Positions 22,891 to 34,179 of a stretch of 64,000 nt of DNA are shown here, piece after piece. Each line of letters starts with the position of its first letter. The first letter of the stretch is position 1. The translations under genes were made by a program, and so were the position numbers. Source of the DNA: Liriodendron chinense. Its lineage: Eukaryota; Streptophyta; Magnoliopsida; Magnoliales; Magnoliaceae. Below the pieces are notes generated by a model that did not search any database, had not been told where the DNA came from, and saw only the letters and a program-made list of their open reading frames with translations. Location of the stretch: positions 806,001 to 870,000 of the forward strand of contig PVNU02000127.1 of assembly GCA_003013855.2 (NCBI GenBank), read 5' to 3'.

Positions 22891-25249
22891 AATAAGAACC
22901 AAGTGTCGGCCAAACAGCGATTGATGGCTCAGTAAAAGACATGACGTCAACTAAACAGATAGTAAACCAAACCTATGAAAGATGAGCCCAGGTCCTCTGC
23001 TCACACCCAGCAGAGAAAGCCTACTTTTCACCTCTTTGATTGGTCCGGCTCAGCTGAACTGTGTAAGAGCCGACCAACTCTGACCAGGGCTGCACATCTA
23101 GGTGGTTAACCTGCCCAACCTAACCCGGTAGAAATTGGATCCGTCTCGGCCCCAGTAGAAACTTGATCTGTCTCGACCCAGCTAAGAAAACAGTCCGGTC
23201 TCGTGTGGATGCGGTTAGACCGTTTTTAATTTAAGTATGGTTTATGGTACATGGCAAACCCGCCCGACCCGACCCATACCCTGAACTGTGTATACCAGAC
23301 CCGTTCCGCCCTACCCGAACTGCCCCGTTTATTCTAGTTTATTGCTTTTAGAAATATTTATATGGCATTATCAATAAGTTAAATGGTCAATAAACATTAG
23401 GGTGGACTCTAGAATCTTTTAATGGTGGGGAGTTAAATGACCATTGATTTTTGTGGTGTGGTCTTCCTAAAGTTTTAATATGCTTCCTTTTTCGGACCAT
23501 GTCCTATAATAATCTAGAAACATAGATGGACGGCATGGATTTATAATATATACATCGAGGTGAGCCTCACTAGCTAGGGTCTCACCCACATGGCTAGTTT
23601 CGAGGTCTCACTAACTCTCACCAAAGCTGCGCTCATCTCACACTCATAGGGAAAAGGATTAGGTGACATCCTAGATCCACCAAGGTGGGTGGCCCCTGAC
23701 TATGTGTCTTAAATCTACACTGTCCAACTATTTTGAAAGATCATTTTAGGATATGATACCAAAAGTGAAGCTGACTCAAATGTTAGGTGGACCACACCAT
23801 AGAAACATAGTTCTAACACGACCTGACCCGACCCAGTTTAGCATATAGGGTAGGGTAGGGTTAGGGTTGACCTTTTTACAAGTAGGGTAAGGTAAGGGTT
23901 GGGTCAGCCCAACCCGGTTGTCACGCCCCAAACTCAGAGATCGGGCTTACTAAATTCTCGATCGCCGACTTTGATGCCAACAGCCTCCTTAGTACCCCAT
24001 TCTCAGCTCCTAGCTCTTGTATGTTAGGTTCCAATCCTAGGATCCTACTAGGAGAATTTTCAGGGTAATTAATTTTTTTTAAAGAAGCATAATCAAAACC
24101 ATAAAACATCATGAGATATCCACTATATAGTTTGTCGAGTACAATGCTGAAAAGGGAAATACAAAATGTAGCAAAAGTCCAAAATATCAGGTACATGAAC
24201 CGAGCTCAACGCTCCTAATGTGCCCTAGTACCTGCAGTGTAAACAAACGCGCATAAGCTTCCTACGAAGCTCAGTAGAGTGCATGTGTGCTTGTGTGATG
24301 CATATGACAAGTATACAGAAATCAGAGTAAGCGAAAGTGATAGAGGGCTAAGTTACCAGGTTCATGAATGCAATCAGTCATCCCAATGCTATGCGATGCA
24401 AAGGCCTACATGGTCGAGTGTTACATGCTAGAGATGCAATGCAAACACGTCAATCCTCAACTAATTCACATATCAAAATGGTTCTCATCTGGGACATCAC
24501 CGGGGTCTAGTACACTCTGATACTGGCCGCCACACATCGCACGCATAACCAAGCAAGTAGAAAAGACCTCACTATCCACCTCGTCAGTGGTATGCCAATG
24601 CCCACCCGGCTTGCCGATAGCGGATCCATTTCACGAGCTGGTCAGACTCGACCTAGCTTATAGCCCACTGCACCCGAGCGGATAAGGTCACACCCGTTTC
24701 CAACCGACCTCGACATAGTGGGAGACGCAGCCTACTGGTATTTGGCACTCGGGCGCTCATGTTATCCACTCGGTCTCGACGTTGGAGCATCCTACTAGTA
24801 CCACAAGGTTTAGGGACTTTCACCCAAGGACATCCATAACGCCCATATGTTAGAACAAGTTTTCGGTGTCTATTATTGTCAACCACGATGTGACTATGGT
24901 GGCCACCACCCCGATGCTGCTAGGGTGTGAAGGCGATCGTGACATACATAATGCGAAATGCATGAGTCATACAATCCAAGTAATGCACCAAACTTACGCA
25001 TACTGCGCAATCATGTGAGACGACCTTGTCTCGCACGGGTCCCCTAAGTATAACGAGCCAATTAGCATATGCTATAATTAATTGTGGTCCATAACAGGCA
25101 TACAAATTATGCGTATGGGCATATGAATAAGCATGGTATTCATTATACTAAGCATATTATCAGTGTGAGGTATCAAGCTAAGTATACTGGCATGTTACCA
25201 GACATATCATGTAATGTTGGCCTTAAATGGCTCAATAGATATATACAGA

Positions 25250-25384
25250 GACTGGGACCCGGACTGTGGGCCCCATTCGAAATGTAAAGGTCTTCGTGGC
25301 ATAGCCCACTTGAGACCACATCGGCCCCATACTTGGTCCTGCACATTTAAAATAGGCTTGACAAAATAGGTGTACGGCATGGAT

Positions 25385-25429
<45 letters not shown>

Positions 25430-27025
25430 CAAAGGAAGGACCATGGCGGCCCCGCCCGTCGGTCGGATAACAAATATATATCATCGTGGGTCTTAAGAAG
25501 TTTTTGGTGGTAGGTATTCAATCACCACCATTTTCTAAGTAAAGCTACTCAAATTGGGCCCCACGCATCGGTCAGACGGTTGACATGATACACAATGCAT
25601 CCATCAAGGTGGAACCCAAAGATGGGCCCACAACCTCTAGTTGGATGAAAAATAAACACTAAAGTGGCCCTAAGGAAGTTTTCAATGGTGGGCATCAATG
25701 ACCACTAATCCCTGCGGGTGTGATCCATCTAACGTTTGGATCTGCCTCATTGTTGGGGTCATATCCTAAAATAATATGGGGAAAATAGATGGGCAGCGTG
25801 GTTAAGACAATACATCATGGTGGGTCCCCACGAGTGGGCCACCTGCCGAGGCGCCAGTGAGTCTAAAGTGTACCTCACCAATGAAAACACTGGGGATTGA
25901 TCTCCTACCATTAAAAACTTCTTGGGGCCACAGAAGTTTTCGATCAAGCTAATATTTTTTTGTTTTCCCTTCTTTCATACATGTGTGAACTTATGAACAG
26001 GTTGGATCTCAAATAAACATCATGGTGGGCCGTAGGAAGGTTTCAACGGTCTAGTCACTGTCCCCACTGTTTTCTTTGGTAGGGTCCTCTTGAGATTTGG
26101 ATCTGTCTCATTCTTAAGATCATGCCCTAAAATGATCTCTCCAAATGGATGGACGGTGTGGATATAACACATACAACACGGTGGGGCCCATAGAAGTTGG
26201 CGACGTCACTTCAGTAGCAAGATAGCTACTCAACTTGTCAGTATCTAATCCGCGTCCGTTGGTTTCTCCTAGCGTCAGAGACGCTGGGAGCCTTGCCCTT
26301 TTTTCTTCTTCTTTTTTTTCTTGGTTTTCATCAAGTGGGGCTCACATGAGGATGATCCACTCCATATCATCGGATTTTTTAGCTCATGGGGGATCCAAAG
26401 AGCCCTATATTAGGTATGTGATTTAGTCCAGAAACATCAAGGTGGGCCAAAGAAGGTTCGATAGTAGGCACCATCCTCTTCATTGTTTCCTGTGGTGCGG
26501 TCCACTTAAGATTTGGATCGGTTTCATATTTGGGTCCTGGCCCTGAAAGGATCTGGGAAAGCAGATGGACAGTGTGGATCAAACACAAACATCAAGGTGG
26601 GTCCCACGAGTGGGGACCCCACTCACGTCATCCAGGTCTCTGACGTTGGACTGACGCTGTGAATGTCCAGCGTCTGCAAATTGTTTTTTTTTTCTTTTTC
26701 TTTTTCTTTTCTCTTTTTTTTTTCAAGTGGGGCCCACTTGGGGACGATCCACTACATTCATCAGGTTTTCCAACTCATGGGGAACCCATAGAGCCCTATA
26801 TTGGGCAGGTGATACGGCCTACAGACATCAAGGTGGGCCAATGAAGTTTTTACAGTGGACATCATTATCTTCACTGTTTTCTATGGTGTGGTCCACCTGA
26901 GATCTGGATCTGCTTCATTTTTTTTGTCCATGGCCTAACATAGACTGGCAGAAATCATGGACGGTGTGGATTAAATCCATACATCATGGTGGGTCCCACG
27001 AGTGGGCCCCATGGTTAACGGCCAA
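25250..27025. repeat. Cluster of foldback-family copies inside the solo LTR
   Basis: At least four partial copies follow one another. Right-arm ends occur at 25375-25390, 25785-25830, 26145-26190, 26560-26610 and 26955-27010, each with the GGACGGTGTGGAT-like core and a GGTGGGTCCCACGAGTGG-type end. The segment 25840-26190 contains the middle region (CATGTGTGAACTTATGAACAGG) of a nearly full copy. Between copies are GACGCTG-rich palindromic bits (26255-26300, 26640-26680, 27040-27090). Confidence 0.65.
25388..25422. repeat. (CA)n microsatellite
   Basis: About 17 CA units inside a foldback right arm, at the point where other copies read ATAAAACACATACATC. The run probably grew from that ACACA seed. 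Confidence 0.9.
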
Positions 27026-27351
27026 CATGGGCTTCTGCCTAGGCGCTGCTGGGTAGCAGCGTTCTCTGACGTTGTCGGTCCAGCGGCTGCCCTTTCTTTT
27101 TTTTATTATTATTATTTTTAGGTTGTGGGGCCCACTCATGGACGATCCAATCCAATCCATCCATCTGATTGTCTATCACAAGGTGGTCCCAAAAAGAAAA
27201 AGAAAGACAAACAAGAAAAAGGGGGAGTATATGTCCCCATTGCACTCACCTCGAAAGATGGACGATTGGATCGGGTCGGGTGGTGGATCGAACGGTTCGG
27301 ATGATGGTTGGGGCCCTCCAAGCTTTGATCTCCACCTTCTTGTCCTAATCT

Positions 27352-27406
27352 CCCTCTTAATCTCTCTTTCTCTCTCTTCTTAATCTCTCTCTTTCTCTCT
27401 CTTTTT

Positions 27407-27444
<38 letters not shown>
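27352..27444. repeat. CT-rich tract ending in (TC)n
   Basis: A 90-bp polypyrimidine stretch, the last 33 bases pure TC. The minus-strand frame through it (27136-27783) is Arg-Glu repeat and is not a protein. Confidence 0.9.
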
Positions 27445-27448
<4 letters not shown>

Positions 27449-28179
27449 ATGGAAAATGAGAAGCCCCCCTCTCCCCTACGTATGCTTTTGTATGGGTAGA
27501 GAGGAGGAATCATGAGATGATGATGATGATGGCTAGCATGGGAGGGGGCATGGAAGGTATGGTTTGTGTTGACTTTGTGGTGAGAGAGGGAAGGGGTGAG
27601 TATAGGTATGTGTAGACTAGGGTGATGAGAGGGGTATGGGTGAGGGTGAGGGTGATTGATTGATTGATTTTTCTTGGGATTGGTGCAAGTGGCGCCCGCA
27701 CCACACGTGTGTTGAGCGGCCCGCCTCGGATTACGCAAATGAATCACAACTTTCACACCGGGTATCGCAATGGGGCATGCCACGCGGCGTTGGAATCGCA
27801 GCGCCTACGCAGTCGCCGGAGAATAGGTCTTGGGTCGATGCAGTACTTAAATAGGGTCGTGATCAAGGCTCGTTAATCTGGTCCGCCCGGGATGTACCGG
27901 TACCGAAAACTAAGGGTACAGAGGGCAATTCAGGGTACAGGTCTTACACCGGTCACGACTCGGACCGAAACCCAGACCTTTAATATATTTAGGTTCAGTC
28001 CAGCGTTGGGCCCAACCCGACCCGTGTGCAAGCCTAGCTCTGACACATTCTAGCTGAGCTAGACCAGCAGAGGTTCTCTGCTCATGCTGAGTAGAGGATC
28101 CGAATTCATGAAAGATGGGCGCGGATTAGATAGTTCCCTCGCCCGTCCTTACTCGGGACAAGCTAGGGTGCTATGGGCC

Positions 28180-28915
28180 AAATTGATGTATGGATCTTAT
28201 ACACACTGTCCATTCATTTTTCCATGTCATTTTAGGTCATGAGCCCAAGAATTGAGCAGATCCAAGCTCAAGGGGACCATTTCTTAGGGAATAAACGCTA
28301 CTTGAAAGCTTCTTAAGTGCCATAGGAAGTTTTGAGCTGATTTTTGTGTTTTCCCTTCATCCATGTCTCTATGATCTCATGAAGAAGTTGATGGAAATAC
28401 ATAACTATAAACCTTGGGAAGGTTTCAATGGTAGGCATCACTAGCACCACTGCTTCCTTTGGTGTGGCCCACTTGAAACTTGGACCTGCCTCATTTTTGG
28501 GCTCATGAGTTAAAATGACATAGAAAAATGAATGGACGGTGTGGATAAGATCCATGCATCACAGTGGCCCTCGGATCCCTAGCCTAAAGGTTTCAACGGT
28601 AGGCATCACTAGCACCGCTGCTTCTTGTGGTTTGGCCCACTTGAACCTTGGACCTGCCCAAATTTTTGGATCACGACCTAAAATTATTGGACGGTGTGGA
28701 TAAGGCCCATACATCACGGTGGCACTCAGATCCCTAGCCTGAAGTTTTCAACGGTAGGCGTCATTAGCGCCGCTGCTTCCTGTGGTGTTGCGCACTTGAA
28801 CCTTGGACCTGCCCCATTTTTGGCCTCATGACCTAAAATGACATGACAAAATGAATGGACGGTGTGGATAAGATCCATACATCAGGGTGGCCCTTAGATC
28901 CCTAGCGTGTCCCGA
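28180..28915. mobile_element. Foldback MITE with right arm repeated three times
   Basis: The left arm starts near 28190 (TGTATGGATCTTATACACACTGTCC). The right arm, from TTTCAACGGTAGGC through CTTGAACCTTGGACCTGCC and GGACGGTGTGGAT to GATCCCTAGCC, then occurs three times in tandem (about 28425-28583, 28588-28738, 28747-28906) at spacings of 155 and 168 bp. No reading frame is kept. Confidence 0.7.
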
Positions 28916-29009
28916 GCTCCGGACAGGCAGGGAAGTACCTAATCAGCGCCCATGAAGAATAAGCCAGATTGGCAAAAGGCTTTTATACTTGGCCGCAAGT
29001 TCGACTGCT

Positions 29010-29745
29010 TCTGCTTGTGCTTGATGTTTGTGAGAAATCCACTCCATTCATCTGTTTTATGATTCATTTTAGGACATGCCTACCAAAAATGAGGCGGATC
29101 CACAACTCAAGTGGACCACACCATAGGGAAAACTAAGGAAAGTGCTTCCTGCTTTTGAAATCTTCCTCGGCTCCACTTAGATGTTTATATACCATCCAAA
29201 ACGTTTACAAGTTCAGTCCCACTGGGATGAAGTGAAAACACAAAAAGCATAAAATGATATAAAACTTTTGTGTGGTCATACAAATATTTCAACAGTGGTA
29301 ACTAATCCCATTGTTTCCTCTTATGTAGCCGACTTGAGCTGTGGATCCTCTGTTCTTTACATCCACACCATCCATCCATTTTGACAGCTCATTTTAAGGC
29401 AAACCCCAAAAATGAAGCAGATCCAAAACTTAGGAGACCATACCGCAGGAAACAGTCTTGATTGAATCCTCACCATTAAAAACTTTACTTTTTCCATCCA
29501 ACCTGTTGATAATGTCACAAAGACCTGGATGAAGAGATCACACAAATATCAGGTTGATCCAAAGCTTTTGAGTCCGACCAGAAGTTTTTAATATTGGATT
29601 ACCACTGTTTCTTGTATTATGGTCCACCTGAGATTTGGATCTGCTTCATTTTTAGTATAATGCCCTAAAATCAGTTTTTAAAACAGATGCATGGCCTGGA
29701 TATAAGAAGCGTACATCATGGTGGACCACACGTTCAGGGATCCAC
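29010..29745. mobile_element. Two overlapping foldback-family copies
   Basis: A copy beginning TGATGTTTGTGAGAAATCCACTCC (29024) with its middle at 29180-29280 runs into a second one whose left arm starts near 29350 (TCCACACCATCCATCC). The second ends with a right arm whose terminal part reads CCACCTCGGTGGATCC near 29745-29765. Such back-to-back insertion is frequent in this window. Confidence 0.6.
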
Positions 29746-30291
29746 CCCACCTCGGTGGATCCGGATCCACTGAAACCGCGCTCCCGCAGGAAAGCCGCGT
29801 CCGGTCCGCGTTCAACAGACACTGTACACGTGGCATGTGTGTCAGACGGTCCAAATCGGACGCGGATATGGACGACTGAGTCATTGATGAGGTGGCGTTT
29901 CGCTTGGTGGGCCCGGCCGGAGCACGCTTTCACCGATTGCGATTACGATTGCGATTGCGAAAGTGGAAGTATTTAATAAGTTAACTGCACGTCTGCATAG
30001 TACGCACGGGTGGTTTTCTCGACCTTCCAATCCGTTGAATCCCAACAATCTCAGCAGATTGAATGATCCCATCAGGCGATTGTGGCCCCAGTTTTAAATC
30101 TCATCTTAACCTTCTATCTACAGGTCACAAATCCAAAGGCTAAGCTTGTCACAGGAGGAGATTCTTGAGGCAAAGTCCATCCACTGTGGAAAACAACAAA
30201 CAGATGGTCTGGATTACTGAACCAGATATCAACTTGGTAGACTTGACTATGAGTGTGCACCATGCAGTATCCAGTTTCAAGCCTTCAAAAG

Positions 30292-31602
30292 AGAAATGCT
30301 CCATGGTGCTCCGGGAGCACTGTAAATTATAGTGCTCGATTGCATCACAACACTTGGAGAGTTCCATTGATAGATCTGAGCCGTCCATTAGGTTCAAAAC
30401 ACGGTTCATAAGTAACCATGCGGAAAAAAGGAAAAAAAAAAAAAAACAAAGAAATAAAGAAATAAACAAATGCTGATCGTATGATCCAAATGATCTATGT
30501 AGCATCCTTTTCTCGAGTCAACATCGACGGGATGGCTTGGTTCGCCTAATAAAAGTGATATTTACATATTATAAGCAACCCATGACAAGCCCTAACTAAT
30601 GGACGCGGATTGGCTGGTGACCCCAACACCACCCTGTTAGTGTCAAAGCTCTATTGGCCCACCATATGATAATGTGTTTGAGTCCCTATCTTCTATCGTC
30701 TGTTGACTTTAAGCAAGAAAATCCTGCTTGGAATCTTTTCATTAGTCCACATCATCACATAGGTTTGCAACCATGTCACATCTGGAGTGTAACCTGGTCA
30801 CTCTTCAGTGTAACCCGATCACATTGACCTCATGCATTGTGACGTGGTCAAATGAAAAGGCCGAGAGGCCAACGGAGGAACCAGATTCAATGTGTTTTAT
30901 CCACTCTTTCCCTCCATTTTGCCTGATGATTACAAGGCATGGGCCTAAAAGTCAGGCAGATCAAAAGCTCAAGTGGACTATGCTGCAGGAAACAATTGCT
31001 ACGTGATTTTAAGCTTGGGCCTAAAAGCCGGGCAGATTAAAAGTTCAAGCAGACTGCACCAAATAAAATAGTTGCTACATGATTTCAAACATCAGCCTAT
31101 AAAGAGTTTTTAGGCAAATCCAAAGCTCAAGTGGACCGCATCACAAAAACAATGGGGAGAATGATGTCGAAGGTTGATGGTGATGTTTATTTGCCATCCA
31201 AATTGTTAAGGAGATCACATGGACTTTCAAAACACAAATATCAACTTGATCCAATACTTTTATGGTCCTTAAGAAGTTTTGAACGGCAAACATCTATTCT
31301 TCACTATTTGTGTGGTCTGGCCCACTTGAGCTTTGAATTTGCCTCATTTTTAAGCCCATGCATTAATATCATCTCGCAAATTGAGGGACAACGTGGATAA
31401 GCCAAATCGCTTCCCAAGTTATTGATTTGAGGAATTTTCGTGTAAATTATCTTGACCTTACATATTAATGGCTAGAGATGTTATCATGGCAGCCCATGTA
31501 AAGTGCGTTGGATCCTAATGAACAGTCCAATTCATTGGATCAGACTGTTTAAATGCTTAAATGCAACTAGGAGCACTATAACTTACAGGACTGGAGCATC
31601 TC
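30292..31602. mobile_element. Element with GGAGCACT-type inverted ends, containing foldback copies
   Basis: AGAAATGCTCCATGGTGCTCC...TTATAGTGCTC at 30292-30340 is mirrored at 31565-31602 (GGAGCACTATAACTTACAGG...GGAGCATCTCT). Between them are foldback-family segments, including a GGTGACCCCAACACC end at 30615 and a right arm ending near 31395. No clear target duplication, so the outer element may be two fragments. Confidence 0.45.
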
Positions 31603-31644
31603 TCAACATAGAATCCTCTGCACCTCATTTGCAGGACGCAGCCC

Positions 31645-32375
31645 ATGATTATCAGATCAAAACCTCCCAGGGTCCACAGTGATGTTTATATGACATACAC
31701 ACTGTTCATAACGTCACTACTACTGGGATGAACTGGAAACGCAAATATTATCCTGATTCGAAACTCCTGTGGCTCCACAAATATTTCAACTGTGGACGTT
31801 CAATCATCACGTTTTTGGCCCACTTGAGTCATGGATCTGGTTCATTTTTGTTCTCATATCTTAAAATGAGCTCCCAAAATGGATGGACGGGGTGGGTTTA
31901 TCAAAAAACATCACTTTGGGCCCACCTTGGTTCACAACGCAAGAACTTCTTGCGCAAGGCTTAGCCAACCGTTTCATTTTGATAATTTCTTAGATTACAT
32001 GGATTGTACCTATTTGAACAAATACCTCAACGATTCCCGATAGTTAATATATAGAGTCCAATAAGCATATCTTGAGTTGGTACAGAAATGAGATCTCCAA
32101 TAGTTGGAGATAAGAGATTCATGTGAGAAAACATAAGTAAACAAGCCTTTGTTTGACCTTCCAAAGATAAAAGTACATGAATAGCCATTTAATCCCCATC
32201 AAAGTTTGTATTGAATCCCTTACGAATTAATGGATGTAAATAAATAGCGCGTCCCTTCACTAAAATGGGTTGGAACGCCTGTATGCCTAATCTATGCAGG
32301 GTGGGTGCTCTATTCAGCAATACAGGGGAACTTTCTGCGCAAGGCTTTTGCAGGAAATCCGCGCCCACCCTTATT
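31645..32375. mobile_element. Foldback MITE right part, split by plastid DNA
   Basis: A middle segment (CACACTGTTCATAACGTCACTAC) and right arm (TGAGCTCCCAAAATGGATGG) lead to the terminal AACTTCTTGCGCAAGGCTT at 31944-31962. The terminal block resumes at 32329 (AACTTTCTGCGCAAGGCTTTT) and ends GAAATCCGCGCCC like the copy at 3712-4185. The 362 bp between are chloroplast-derived. Confidence 0.65.
31965..32326 (-). pseudogene. rpoC1: Nuclear insertion of chloroplast rpoC1 (RNA polymerase beta' fragment)
   Basis: The minus strand reads VLLNRAPTLHRLGIQAFQPI, then GRAI-LHPL, FNTNFDGD, the segment SHMNLLSPTIGD, then PTQDMLIGLY and NRYNPCN. This is the active-site region of plastid RNA polymerase subunit beta', whose NADFDGD motif binds the catalytic magnesium. 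The frame is broken by two stops at codons that are Gln (CAA to TAA, right after FDGD) and Arg (CGA to TGA, in GNR-G) in plastid rpoC1; both are C-to-T changes. It is therefore a dead copy of plastid DNA (NUPT), about 120 codons long. It lies between two near-identical 19-bp strings (GAACTTCTTGCGCAAGGCT and GAACTTTCTGCGCAAGGCT). Confidence 0.9.
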
Positions 32376-32380
32376 GAAGG

Positions 32381-33002
32381 TAGGGCTCTCAATGGATTGG
32401 ATCTGGATCGGATCCAATTGGATCCGGCTCCAAGTCCGTATATCTGTAGACGGATTCGGATCGGATTCGAATCCAACTCGGATCCAAAAGGTGATATCCA
32501 TATCCGATCCATTTATAAACTGTTAAATCCATTTCTGATCCAAACTCCATATAACCATCGATTCGAGTCGGATCTAGGTCCAAATCCACCTCATTACAAA
32601 TTCGAAAAAATATATGATATAAAATATATATAATATAATATATTTAACTTAGTAGAAAAATGATGGAAATCCCACTATTTACTATGGTATGGTCGACATG
32701 GCATAAAATAATTGGTAAAATGGATGGTCAGCATGAATATAACATATACATTAATGTGACAATGAGTCAAATCTTAATCGGATGCATATCGAACTCGGTT
32801 TCCTGTGAATCCATATCTAGTCCATTTAAATAATTGGACCTATTTTAAGATCCAAATCCAGTCCATTTAACTAATCGGACCTATTTTAAGATCCAAATCC
32901 AGTCCATTTAACTAATCGGACCTATTTTAAGATCCAAATCCGCATTATACGGATTCGGAGCGAATCGGATCTCGGATCTGACCCGCTCAATTGAGAGCCC
33001 TA
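32381..33002. mobile_element. hAT-like element (GGATCC/GGATCTG-type interior), perfect 8-bp TSD
   Basis: Starts TAGGGCTCTCAATGG and ends CAATTGAGAGCCCTA, an inverted pair of at least 14 bp. ATTGAAGG flanks it on both sides (32373-32380 and 33003-33010). Interior ends are imperfect repeats of GGATC, GGATTCG and TCCAAATCC motifs. A 47-bp unit (GACCTATTTTAAGATCCAAA...) is repeated three times at 32846-32945. The frames inside read as D/S/P repeats and are not genes. Confidence 0.9.
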
Positions 33003-33021
33003 ATTGAAGGAAGTAAAAACT

Positions 33022-33540
33022 GGGAGTTGCGCCGCACTCTTATCGTGCGGAGTACACTCTGTTGGGCCCACCTAGAATGTATGTGCTTTATCTATTCCGT
33101 CCATATGTTTTTCCAGCTCATTTTAGGGGTTGTGCCCAAAATTGAAGAATATACAAATCTCAAGTGGACTATGCTACAGAAACAGTAGGAATAATGATTT
33201 CCACCGTTGAAACCTTCTAGGCCCCACAGTGATGTTTATTTGTCATCCAACCTGTTCATAAGATCATATGGACATGGATGAATGGAAAACACAAATATCA
33301 GCTTGATCCAAAACTTCTGTGTCCCTCGAGAATTTTTCAATGGTAGATATTCAGTTCACACTTTTCCTGTGGTGTGGTCCACTTTAGATTTTGATATGCT
33401 TTATTTTTTGGCACCATACCTAAAATTATCTTTTAAGATGGATGGACGGAGTGGATAAAATACATAAATCACGGTGGACCTCACAGAGTTTACTCCGCAC
33501 GCTTAGCGTGCGGAGTCACTCACTACGCAATCCACTTCCG
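33022..33540. mobile_element. Mutator-like foldback MITE, complete, perfect 9-bp TSD
   Basis: GTAAAAACT flanks the element on both sides (33013-33021 and 33541-33549); 9 bp is the Mutator-type duplication length. The left end GGGAGTTGCGCCGCACTC pairs with the right end (GAGTCACTCACTACGCAATCCACTTCCG). Both ends hold a CCGCACG/CGTGCGG hairpin. Arms carry the family core (CCGTCCATATG, CATTTTAGGGGTTGTGCCC and inverse). The middle (33225-33310) is not inverted. This is the best reference copy of the family in the window. Non-coding, 519 bp. Confidence 0.9.
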
Positions 33541-33661
33541 GTAAAAACTCATGTTTGGTATGCATTTCTTAGGATGGACCGATACATTGCATTTTGATGG
33601 ATCGACACAATGCATTTTCTCACGTGGAAATGCTAGAGTGATTTGTGTGGCCCACCCACTT

Positions 33662-34179
33662 GGGCGCGGCCTCGATGGATCCCCCGATCCACCGAGATGG
33701 GTGGGATCCCTGACCGTGAGGCTCACCGTGATGCATTTGATTTAAATACACGCCATCCATCCACTTTTAAAACTCATTTTAGGGGATGATCCAAAAATGG
33801 TAGCAGATCCAAATCTTAGGTGGACCATAATACTGGTAATCGATCATTGAAAAATTCTCCTGAGCCATAAATATTTATGGATCAAGCTGATATTCTGCCG
33901 TCTCGTCATTCAGGTCTTTATGACTATATCAACAGGTTGGATGGAAGATAAACATTCCAGTGGCCCCCATGAAGTTTTTAATAGAGGGGATTCAGTCAAG
34001 AATTTTCCTGTGGTATGGTTCGGCTGAGAGTTGGATCTGCTTCAATTTTGGTATCATGCCATGGAATGATATGTAAAAATGGATGGACGGTGTGGATTTA
34101 AGTCACATACATCAAAGTGGCCCCACAGTTGGGGATCCACCGACCTCGGTGGATCTTGGGTTCCACCCAAACCGCGCCC
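33662..34179. mobile_element. Foldback MITE, GGGCGCGG-ended subfamily
   Basis: The left end GGGCGCGGCCTCGATGGATC, followed by CCGATCCACCGAGATGGG, is mirrored by the right end (CCACCGACCTCGGTGGATC...AACCGCGCCC). The CCACCGAG/CTCGGTGG palindrome lies near both ends. Arms and middle match the family. Similar GATCCACCGAGGTGGG-like ends occur at 29745, 46470 and 61515. Confidence 0.8.

Larger units (their letters stand above)
23919..27948. mobile_element. 4.03-kb solo LTR with perfect 5-bp target duplication
   Basis: The insertion starts TGTCACGCCCCAAACTC and ends GGTACAGGTCTTACA, with TG...CA termini. CCGGT lies at both edges (23914-23918 and 27949-27953). The TGTCACGCCCC start is typical of plant Ty3/gypsy (Tekay/Del-like) LTRs, from general knowledge. 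No coding region, primer-binding site or second LTR is seen inside, so it reads as a solo LTR left by recombination. Foldback MITEs (25250-27025) and microsatellites have enlarged it. Confidence 0.8.
23085..28036. mobile_element. hAT-like element (CCCGACCCG-type interior) split by a solo LTR
   Basis: Starts CAGGGCTGCACATC and ends GTGTGCAAGCCTA. Flanking octamers are ACTCTGAC (23077-23084) and GCTCTGAC (28037-28044), seven of eight identical. Both ends carry imperfect repeats of CCCGACCC and AACCCG (23090-23340, 23815-23918 and 27949-28030). Foldback-family half-copies lie at 23390-23560 and 23680-23810. The solo LTR at 23919-27948 inserted into it and accounts for most of its length; without it the element is about 0.9 kb. 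Confidence 0.7.

Noticed and set aside
27136..27783. 215-residue minus-strand frame
   Set aside because: It is made of His/Pro and Arg/Glu repeats read from microsatellites and foldback sequence inside the solo LTR; no domain.
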